From positions 1-20,135 of the forward strand of contig CAZINM010000013.1 in NCBI GenBank assembly GCA_964540605.1: DNA of 20,135 nucleotides, read 5' to 3'. Within the stretch, counting starts at the first letter, position 1; each line of letters opens with the position of its first letter. Below the pieces are notes generated by a model, which was not told the origin of the DNA, did no database searches, and saw only the letters and a list, made by a program, of their open reading frames with translations. This document shows positions 14,626 to 20,135 of this stretch, piece by piece. The position numbers and the translations under genes were made by a program. This DNA comes from CAZINM01 sp964540605. Its GTDB lineage: Bacteria; Patescibacteriota; Dojkabacteria; SC72; JAHDCA01.

Positions 14626-14650
14626 TTTGTAAACTTCATTCTGATAGAAT
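14622..14650 (+). promoter_or_regulatory. Promoter of rpsP, overlapping the rnc stop codon
   Basis: TTGATT (14622-14627), 17-nt spacer, TAGAAT (14645-14650) with an extended TGA immediately before it. The predicted start near 14657 gives a leader of about 29 nt. Confidence 0.6.
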
Positions 14651-14685
14651 CGCAAAGCTGTAAGTTAATGAAATATTAGAACAAT

Positions 14686-14988
14686 ATGCTGAAAATCAGA
14701 TTAAAGAGAATGGGAATGAAAGGGCAGCCACATTATCGTGTTGTAGTTGCTGAAGCAAGTAGATCAAGGAATAGTAAGACAGTTGATGAAATTGGTTATT
14801 ACAATCCAAGAACTCAACCTTCAACTATAGATATTGATCTAGAAGCTGCAAAAGACTGGTTACAAAAAGGGGCTCAGCCAACAGGAACAATGGAGCAGAT
14901 CCTCGTCAAAAAAGGTCTTTTGAAGAAAATAAAAAGAGGCTCAAAATTACCTCAACCCAGATCAAAAAAGAAACAAGTAGAAGAGTAA
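14686..14988 (+). CDS. rpsP: 30S ribosomal protein bS16
   Basis: A 100-residue small-subunit protein. It begins MLKIRLKRMGMKGQPHYRVV and continues VVAEASRSRNSKTVDEIGYYNP, the standard bS16 core, then DLEAAKDWLQKGAQPT. The C-terminal extension is Lys/Arg-rich (KKIKRGSKLPQPRSKKKQ). No Shine-Dalgarno precedes the ATG. As in many bacteria the KH-domain gene follows, but the usual next partners rimM and trmD are absent here. Confidence 0.95.
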   Translation: MLKIRLKRMGMKGQPHYRVVVAEASRSRNSKTVDEIGYYNPRTQPSTIDIDLEAAKDWLQKGAQPTGTMEQILVKKGLLKKIKRGSKLPQPRSKKKQVEE

Positions 14989-15016
14989 CCTAATATTTAG
15001 GTATAATACTTATAAT
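14989..15016 (+). promoter_or_regulatory. Candidate khpA promoter region with small hairpin
   Basis: CCTAA-TAT-TTAGG (14989-15001) forms a 5-bp hairpin. Two TATAAT boxes follow at 15002-15007 and 15011-15016, 24-33 nt before the khpA ATG. Neither has a good -35, so readthrough from rpsP is equally plausible. Confidence 0.3.
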
Positions 15017-15039
15017 TAATTTATTTATTACTTACCAGA

Positions 15040-15399
15040 ATGCAAGAACTGCTAGAAACAATTGTAAAGGGGATCGTAAACAACCCAAGTGAGGTTTATG
15101 TAGAGGAGAGAGAAAGTGTTGATTTTCCTGGACTCACGATACTTGAAGTCACTGTTGCTGACGCTGATAAAGGTATCCTGATCGGTAGAAGAGGAAGAAC
15201 AATCAATGCTATACGCGATCTTATGACTATAAGTGCCATAAGGAATGATAAAAAAATTAAAGTATTAGTAAAAGATGACAGACCTCCAGTATCTACACAA
15301 GAAGAGAAACCCGCTACTGATACTGATACATCAAATTCAGATGATATGAGTGGTAACACTGAAGGTGATGGAGATGATCTCTTCTCAGAGGATATCTAA
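15040..15399 (+). CDS. khpA: KH-domain RNA-binding protein KhpA (YlqC family)
   Basis: A 119-residue protein. The KH domain occupies about 1-80, with the RNA-binding loop G49-R-R-G52 in ILIGRRGRTINAIRDL. KhpA usually pairs with KhpB/EloR as an RNA chaperone affecting division and the cell envelope; no KhpB gene is in the window. Canonical KhpA is about 75-80 residues. Here about 40 extra residues form an acidic, Ser/Thr/Asp-rich, probably disordered tail. Position after rpsP is the classic neighbourhood. A strong terminator lies 20 nt after the stop codon. Confidence 0.9.
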   Translation: MQELLETIVKGIVNNPSEVYVEERESVDFPGLTILEVTVADADKGILIGRRGRTINAIRDLMTISAIRNDKKIKVLVKDDRPPVSTQEEKPATDTDTSNSDDMSGNTEGDGDDLFSEDI

Positions 15400-15418
15400 T
15401 CCTTAATGAATTGAAATT

Positions 15419-15445
15419 AAAAGGACCTGAAAGGGTCCTTTTTTT
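15419..15445. terminator. Intrinsic terminator after khpA, possibly bidirectional
   Basis: AAAAGGACC (15419-15427) pairs with GGTCCTTTT (15434-15442) around the 6-nt loop TGAAAG, with seven T residues from 15439 to 15445. It ends the rpmF-khpA block. On the minus strand the same stem has a four-T tail and could also end the pilMNO transcript, whose last stop is at 15486. Confidence 0.85.
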
Positions 15446-15485
15446 ATCGATATTTCAAAATTAGCAGAAGTAATAAGGTTGAATA

Positions 15486-16247
15486 CTACTCGATCTCTTC
15501 ATCAAGAATTTTGGCTTTTTCTTCAAAAACCTCAAGATACTCTGGAAATGTAGTATAAGGAACGATTGGACTATAAATCTGTGCTAAAGAAAGTTTACTC
15601 TCTGTCTCAATATAATAACCCATTAAACTCAACTCGACCTCCCATTCTGAACTTGAACGACTTTTCTGGTCCTCTTCAACTTTTCCTTCTTGCATTTCTA
15701 AATTTCTTGCTTCAATAATATATGGAGATTCTACCTGTAATGAATCAAGAAAATTTACAATTTGTGTATAAGTACCTTTATATACAATAGGACCACTTAC
15801 ACCTGAAACATATGAAGCTAAACTCTTATTCTCTACGATTTTATCATCTGTTGTTGATTTCGAACTGTTTGCCTGTGATATCTCTACAAAGGATAAACCA
15901 CTTTCTCTTGCTAGTTTATCAACATAATAAGAAAACGCACCTACTTCAAGCTTTTTTGGAATAATCCTTTTAGCCTTTCTTAAGTCGATCTGAAGTTGAG
16001 ATTGATCATCAATTAAAGGTTTTATTGCGTCAAGATTACTCTGTAATATATCTTGATTCTCCCTAACTGATTTGATCTCTTGGCGCATTTTACTTGCGTC
16101 TTTAATACTCGGAATATAAACAAATAGTGTTAAGATCATTAAGATCAACAAAGATGCTCCAGGTATAATTAGGTCAGAAGGTTTTACACCTTTCATTTTT
16201 TTCTGAGCATTACCTACATCTGATTTTCTAGATCTTTGTATTGCCAT
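15486..16247 (-). CDS. pilO: Type IV pilus inner-membrane protein PilO-like
   Basis: A 253-residue bitopic protein. A basic cytoplasmic tail (1-24) is followed by one transmembrane helix (about 26-46), a coiled-coil segment (about 50-95) and a ferredoxin-like extracytoplasmic domain (about 100-235) with VYKGTYTQIVNFLDSLQ, the typical PilO helix. PilO dimerises with PilN to form the alignment subcomplex of the pilus machine. The ATG directly abuts the pilN stop codon (TAAATG), so translation is coupled. The acidic C-terminal tail is somewhat longer than usual. Assignment rests on architecture and gene order more than on sequence identity. Confidence 0.85.
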   Translation of the reverse strand: MAIQRSRKSDVGNAQKKMKGVKPSDLIIPGASLLILMILTLFVYIPSIKDASKMRQEIKSVRENQDILQSNLDAIKPLIDDQSQLQIDLRKAKRIIPKKLEVGAFSYYVDKLARESGLSFVEISQANSSKSTTDDKIVENKSLASYVSGVSGPIVYKGTYTQIVNFLDSLQVESPYIIEARNLEMQEGKVEEDQKSRSSSEWEVELSLMGYYIETESKLSLAQIYSPIVPYTTFPEYLEVFEEKAKILDEEIE

Positions 16248-17114
16248 TTAGTCTAACATCATAATAATATTAACACCTTGAACTGATGACTCTTCATTCT
16301 CTTCTTCAATTTTCTCTTTTTGCTTATTAATAAAATACTCATCATCTAACTTACCTTCAAAACTGAACCTTGCATCTTCATCACCCTTTGAAAAATTTTC
16401 TAGATTGGTTTCAGAAACTTTTTCATTGACAGTCAACAAGTGCCATAAAAAAGCTACATCTCTTAAGGATTTCGTATCCCCTTCAACTGTAAAATCGAGA
16501 CCGTTTGCAAGTTCAAGACTATTCAAATTACCATAGCCTGTAAATAGATCTTTCCAATAATTCAAAACCTCTTTTGGAGAGAATGTACTTAATTGAATAT
16601 CGTTATAAAGATCAAATCGAGCTAAGATATCATTATTTGCCTCAATGATTTGTGAATATGATTTCAACTCTTCTTCCATCTCAGCAAGTTGTCTTTTCTC
16701 ACTGTTCAAAGTAAGCTTTGTAACAAGATTATAACCATAAACCGCTATTGTTATTATAAGTAAAATTACAATTGCCCCTGCTGCATACATATTTATACTA
16801 ATCGTTTTTTTCTCGATCACTATCTCTTGTTCAGTTTTTGTAGGAAGAAGATTAATACCAGGACCAATATGGAAATTAGGAAGTACATCACCTTCGAGTG
16901 ATTTTGCTTTAGCTGCTTCCTGAAGTACATTTGCACCTTCTTCAGTAACTTCCTTTGTATTGTCAAAGGTATTTAAGTCACCTACAGAAGGCATAACTTC
17001 CTTAGGGTTATAATTTTTGTCTATAGGAGTCATAGAAGGTGGTTGATATGCAGGAACCTGTGTCGCAGTATCACCGGTTTGTTGATTTGTTACAATAGGT
17101 TGTTGATCTTCCAT
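16248..17114 (-). CDS. pilN: Type IV pilus protein PilN-like with long cytoplasmic extension
   Basis: 288 residues. The diagnostic INLLP motif, which binds the PilM groove in known systems, is at 87-91 instead of the usual first ten residues. It is preceded by a Pro/Thr/Gln-rich, probably disordered tail of about 86 residues. One transmembrane helix follows (about 108-130), then a coiled coil (about 135-165) and a ferredoxin-like domain with FTVEGDTKSLRDVAFLWHLL. The C-terminus is Glu-rich. The gene lies 4 nt after pilM and directly adjoins pilO. The ATG at 17114 is the only sensible start near the pilM stop; no strong Shine-Dalgarno is present. Confidence 0.85.
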   Translation of the reverse strand: MEDQQPIVTNQQTGDTATQVPAYQPPSMTPIDKNYNPKEVMPSVGDLNTFDNTKEVTEEGANVLQEAAKAKSLEGDVLPNFHIGPGINLLPTKTEQEIVIEKKTISINMYAAGAIVILLIITIAVYGYNLVTKLTLNSEKRQLAEMEEELKSYSQIIEANNDILARFDLYNDIQLSTFSPKEVLNYWKDLFTGYGNLNSLELANGLDFTVEGDTKSLRDVAFLWHLLTVNEKVSETNLENFSKGDEDARFSFEGKLDDEYFINKQKEKIEEENEESSVQGVNIIMMLD

Positions 17115-17118
17115 ATTC

Positions 17119-18150
17119 TCATTCGTTCTTAAGAGCTAAACCAATTGCAACTGAAAATGATGGCTTACTCTTCGATATAATATCTACAAATTTTCTTGGT
17201 ACATTTATATTTAACCAAGGATCAGCTACTTCAGCACTAACTCCCAACTTGCTTGAAATATAAGTATCTAAACCTGGGAGCATGGCACCATCACCATTTA
17301 ATAAATATCGAGTTGGAGCAGGCATAAGAGTTTTTGATTTATAGAACTCTATACCTCTTCTTACTTCTGTAAGGATCGAATCCATAATTGGAGCTAATGC
17401 TGTAGCAACTTTACCTTCTAAAACATTTGCATTAAGACCATAATTTCTTTTATACTCCTCAGCTTGAACATATTCAAAATTAAACTGGTTTATTATTGCT
17501 TGTGTTAAATAATCTGAACCAATAGAAATACTTTGAGAGAAAACAAGATATCCTTCACTCATGACACTCATATCCGTTGTTTCAGCACCGAAATCAAGCA
17601 TAACTAAATGTTTATCTTTTGTTGCTCTATACATTGCTCTACCCATTGCTATTGATTCTGTTTCCATTGAAACAGGTTCTAAACCAGCTTTATCGGCAAC
17701 ACCTAAATACATATCTACAACCTTCATTGGTGCTGCAACTAACAAAACCCTTGGTGCATTCTTTTCTCTATTAAATCCAATTTTTATACAACTCATTTGC
17801 ACTTCTTCTATTGGTATAGGAATATATTGTTTTGCTTCATAATATACCGCTCCATGGATCTCTTCATCTTTTATTCCTGGTAATTCTAGAAATCTTGTAA
17901 AAACAGAAGATTCAGGGATTGCTAATACAGCGTTTCGATTCTTGATATTTGATGCAGCAAACAGCTCTTTTAAAGCGTTACTTAGTTGCTTTTGATGTTC
18001 AATATCTGCACTATTTATAACACCGTGAGGCGTGGGATGACTTCCGAAATTAACTAATGAGGGAGTAGGGGATGTTATATTCGAGAGCTCAACAACTTTA
18101 ACAGAATGATTTCCGAAATCTATTCCAACGTGGTCAGGCAATTTCGCCAT
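17119..18150 (-). CDS. pilM: Type IV pilus assembly ATPase-like protein PilM
   Basis: 343-residue actin-like (FtsA/PilM) cytosolic protein that links pilus cytoplasmic components to PilN. Phosphate-1 motif GIDFGNHSVKVVEL (9-22), the 1C-type region RFLELPGIKDEEIHGAVYYEAKQYIP (86-111), phosphate-2 motif MLDFGAETTDMSV (184-196) and adenosine motif LLNGDGAMLPGL (283-294) are all present, consistent with nucleotide binding. The ATG at 18150 is the first in frame and has a good promoter 37-65 nt upstream. It heads the pilM-pilN-pilO operon. Confidence 0.95.
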   Translation of the reverse strand: MAKLPDHVGIDFGNHSVKVVELSNITSPTPSLVNFGSHPTPHGVINSADIEHQKQLSNALKELFAASNIKNRNAVLAIPESSVFTRFLELPGIKDEEIHGAVYYEAKQYIPIPIEEVQMSCIKIGFNREKNAPRVLLVAAPMKVVDMYLGVADKAGLEPVSMETESIAMGRAMYRATKDKHLVMLDFGAETTDMSVMSEGYLVFSQSISIGSDYLTQAIINQFNFEYVQAEEYKRNYGLNANVLEGKVATALAPIMDSILTEVRRGIEFYKSKTLMPAPTRYLLNGDGAMLPGLDTYISSKLGVSAEVADPWLNINVPRKFVDIISKSKPSFSVAIGLALKNE

Positions 18151-18186
18151 TTTTAAGGCAGTTAATAATTTACTTCTATATTGATA

Positions 18187-18215
18187 ATACTATTAAATAT
18201 ATAAAGACAAGTCAA
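18187..18215 (-). promoter_or_regulatory. Promoter of pilMNO
   Basis: On the minus strand TTGACT (18215-18210), 17-nt spacer, TAGTAT (18192-18187), giving a start near 18180 and a 30-nt leader. AAGACA (18204-18209) and TGTCTT (18229-18234) form an inverted repeat flanking the -35, a possible operator. Confidence 0.55.
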
Positions 18216-18232
18216 AGAAAATATGAAATGTC

Positions 18233-18625
18233 TTAAACAGTTTTACTAATATGTTCCTTTGTTTCATTCAATATATCGTCAGCTTCTAATTCAGATTTTA
18301 TTAAATAAGAAATAGCTCCTATATTGAAAGCCTCTTTAATAACTCGCTCACTGGTCATATTCGTTAGCACTACAATTTGGGGATTTCCGTATTTTTCTCT
18401 ATCTGCACGAATCCTTCGTAAAACTTCGAGACCATCAATTCCAGCCATCATAAGATCTAAAAAGATAAGTCTTATTTCTTCTTTATAACTTGCTAACATC
18501 TCCAAACCAGCATAACCATCACTTGCCTTTAAAGCTTCATAGCCATTATTAGAGAGAATATCAGCGTAAGTATCAAGTAGAGCCAGTTCATCTTCAACAA
18601 TCAATATTTTTAACTTTTCATCCAT
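18233..18625 (-). CDS. Stand-alone response-regulator receiver domain
   Basis: A 130-residue CheY-like receiver with no output domain. Acidic pocket E11/D12, phosphoacceptor D57 in LIFLDLMMAG, switch Thr T88 in VVLTN and conserved Lys K110 in YLIKSE are all present, so phosphorylation is plausible. No histidine kinase is encoded nearby. It lies 21 nt after the PilX-like gene and just before the pilMNO promoter. A role in pilus control like PilG/PilH is a reasonable inference from location, not shown by sequence. The ATG at 18625 is the first in frame. Confidence 0.9.
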   Translation of the reverse strand: MDEKLKILIVEDELALLDTYADILSNNGYEALKASDGYAGLEMLASYKEEIRLIFLDLMMAGIDGLEVLRRIRADREKYGNPQIVVLTNMTSERVIKEAFNIGAISYLIKSELEADDILNETKEHISKTV

Positions 18626-18646
18626 TTCAAAAATATATCAAACTTA

Positions 18647-19651
18647 TTAATTGTCATATTGCAATGTACCATTTCCGTTATAAAGAACATAATCGAACAG
18701 AGCTGGTGCCCAATCTTCTCCAGATAATACAAAATTTTTACCTCTATAATTTCCTTTACATGTAACCTCTGCTTCAACCCAGATAAGCTGTTCATAAGGG
18801 CAAGATCCACTACTACTTCCATCTCTGGCAAGTAATATGTTATTACCAACTGGCCTTACTCTAATTTCATATAGATAATAATCAGAACTTCCGAAAGATT
18901 TTACATTTTGGAAAGTATTAGTTTGCCTATCTGGACCAGCATAAGATTGCCAACCATCAAGCCAGTTAGGATCAGTATTACATTCATCGTTTATACATTG
19001 TCCAACGATATCTGTAAAATCATATGGTTTATATTGAGTAAGCTCTTTTGTTACGGGATCAACCTGACCATAGATAGTTGAAAATACGACACCTGTTGGT
19101 GATCCATCGATCAATGACTCTGTAACCAGATCGACAGTACATGGGTTAGAATTGTCAGCCTTATAAACAAATGCAAATACACTATCTTTTTCGATCTCAA
19201 GAAAATCATCCTCGTCAAAAATACTAAAAGAAACATTGAAGCTATCGCCAATTTCATCTGGACTTTCAAAATTACAATTGTTTGTCAATGATGTTAAAAC
19301 TGAATCGTAGAATGTATCAAGATCAAAATTGTCTGTAAAGACTTGAAACCCGTCAATATCCAAATCACATCCATCTGTTATGAAATCGTAAGTAGGGGAA
19401 TCCTTAGTGCAAACAGGATCACCACCTAACCATTCCATAAGAGATTTAAACTCAATATCTTTTACCGAATTAAGTACTACATCTGCAATGTCAACTGCAT
19501 CAGCAGAACCTCTTTCTTCAGTTGTTTGTCTTTGATCACTTGTTGTACGAGCCATCAATGCCAACGCAATGATCACTCCAACAAACAAAACAACTAATAC
19601 AACGGCCAAAACCTGAGCTGAATATTTTTTCATCTTTTTAGTTTTTACCAT
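18647..19651 (-). CDS. PilX-like exported membrane-anchored protein in pilus cluster
   Basis: 334 residues. A basic N-terminus (MVKTKKMKKYS) leads into one hydrophobic helix (about 12-34, AQVLAVVLVVLFVGVIIALALMAR), followed by polar residues and a large extracytoplasmic domain. The N-terminal pattern resembles PilX-type minor pilus components, although no classical prepilin peptidase Gly-Phe-Thr-Leu-x-Glu site is visible. The exposed domain has several cysteines and Asp/Asn-rich stretches, including CDLDIDGFQVF, perhaps disulfide-stabilised. It is sandwiched between a pilin-like gene (22 nt upstream) and the receiver gene (21 nt downstream), so all three are probably one transcript. A second ATG six codons in (19633) is an alternative start. 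Confidence 0.65.
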   Translation of the reverse strand: MVKTKKMKKYSAQVLAVVLVVLFVGVIIALALMARTTSDQRQTTEERGSADAVDIADVVLNSVKDIEFKSLMEWLGGDPVCTKDSPTYDFITDGCDLDIDGFQVFTDNFDLDTFYDSVLTSLTNNCNFESPDEIGDSFNVSFSIFDEDDFLEIEKDSVFAFVYKADNSNPCTVDLVTESLIDGSPTGVVFSTIYGQVDPVTKELTQYKPYDFTDIVGQCINDECNTDPNWLDGWQSYAGPDRQTNTFQNVKSFGSSDYYLYEIRVRPVGNNILLARDGSSSGSCPYEQLIWVEAEVTCKGNYRGKNFVLSGEDWAPALFDYVLYNGNGTLQYDN

Positions 19652-19673
19652 ATTTTAATCTAACACTATAAAT

Positions 19674-20135
19674 TTAATAGGTCAACTTTTCAGTTGTTAC
19701 TAATAGCTGTCTTACATATTCTGGTTTGAATTGTGATTCAGGGCCAGGGATCCAATAAACAGGTTTCATTATCAAATCAACAACAAATGCATAATTTCCA
19801 CCCGAAGTCTCATAACCTTTTATGCTAAATTGCTCAATATCAACCTCATCAGAATTTAAAATTACGATCTGACCTGTCAATAAACAATTAGCTGTTTGAG
19901 TTGTAGAAGAACCTCTAACAACATATCCTATACCTTCATCATCCTCAAAAAAGCCTAAACAGATCCATTGACTTGACCTAACTGGACGAAAATGTACTTC
20001 ATTTGCACCATCTCCCGAATTTAACTCAATAACTTGTGGCGGTACGCCACCATTATTTATAGTACCTGCAGGAGTTAATACTCCTGATGATGCATACATG
20101 TATATCTCTTCTGATTGTGAATTTTTAATTGTCTT
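19674..20135 (-). CDS. Pilin-like/pseudopilin-like protein, N-terminus outside the window
   Basis: The frame is open from the right edge (reading KTIKNSQSEEIYMYAS at the boundary), so the Met at 20099 is internal and the gene begins beyond the window. The visible 153 residues are beta-rich and lack a membrane helix. They read as the globular head of a GspJ/PilW-like minor pilin: a polar segment after the missing N-terminal helix, then alternating strands (QVIELNSGDGANEVHFRPV, IGYVVRGS) and a pair of cysteines (ICLGF, NCLL) that could form a disulfide. It ends 22 nt before the PilX-like gene. The family assignment depends on the unseen N-terminus and on context. Confidence 0.55.
   Translation of the reverse strand, partial: KTIKNSQSEEIYMYASSGVLTPAGTINNGGVPPQVIELNSGDGANEVHFRPVRSSQWICLGFFEDDEGIGYVVRGSSTTQTANCLLTGQIVILNSDEVDIEQFSIKGYETSGGNYAFVVDLIMKPVYWIPGPESQFKPEYVRQLLVTTEKLTY

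Noticed and set aside
18610..18849. 79-codon minus-strand frame spanning the PilX-like and receiver genes
   Set aside because: It is out of frame with two well-supported genes and shows no domain features.
1..20135. Alternative genetic code with UGA as glycine
   Set aside because: Conserved genes are intact under the standard code, contain no internal TGA and in several cases end with TGA at the expected length.
1..20135. CRISPR array, tRNA, rRNA or insertion sequence
   Set aside because: No regularly spaced repeats, cloverleaf-like sequence, rRNA-like stretch or transposase motif was seen on reading both strands.

Overview
The window is an AT-rich (about one-third GC by eye) bacterial segment with tightly packed genes. 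It looks like a Patescibacteria/CPR genome, perhaps close to Dojkabacteria or Microgenomates. That placement is an inference from low GC, small proteins, secreted Cys-rich proteins, a pilMNO set and a degenerate membrane-anchored Clp-like ATPase; no rRNA gene is present to confirm it. All long ORFs are intact under the standard code and TGA serves as a stop several times, so the UGA=Gly code of Gracilibacteria/Absconditabacteria does not apply. Shine-Dalgarno sequences are rare, and several promoters lie so close to the start codon that leaders must be very short or absent.

Layout. 1-1072: a 3'-truncated HAM1/RdgB nucleotide-pyrophosphatase gene runs off the left edge (minus strand), followed by a small unknown gene enclosed by a perfect 15-bp inverted repeat. 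1230-3940: two plus-strand exported proteins, a single-pass membrane protein with an acidic linker and a secreted DUF4185-like propeller with Cys-rich linker and dockerin-like tail. 4002-5613: a minus-strand YibE/F membrane protein and a GNAT acetyltransferase. 5716-6819: a soluble GT2-like glycosyltransferase, divergent from yibE. 6866-9880: minus-strand genes for a DUF6512-like membrane protein, a HAD phosphatase, a PLDc_N-like small membrane protein, a tRNA-dihydrouridine synthase and a YbaK deacylase-like protein. 10005-13106: a small membrane protein and, 3 nt later, a membrane-anchored double-AAA+ Clp relative. 13235-15399: a translation/RNA block rpmF-nusB-rnc-rpsP-khpA ending in a strong intrinsic terminator. 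15486-20135: a minus-strand type IV pilus region, with pilM-pilN-pilO from their own promoter, preceded by a lone response-regulator receiver, a PilX-like membrane protein and a truncated pilin-like gene.

The most unusual object is the Clp-like protein (10425-13106). It keeps both Walker A/B pairs, but by alignment from memory it lacks the aromatic residues of both pore loops, the D1 arginine-finger pair, the M-domain and the ClpP-docking tripeptide, and it gains two N-terminal membrane helices. Other points of interest are the inverted-repeat-bounded small gene, the dockerin-like secreted protein, a marked excess of GATC linked to Ile codon choice, and candidate operators in three divergent promoter regions. 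No tRNA, rRNA, CRISPR array or insertion sequence was found.
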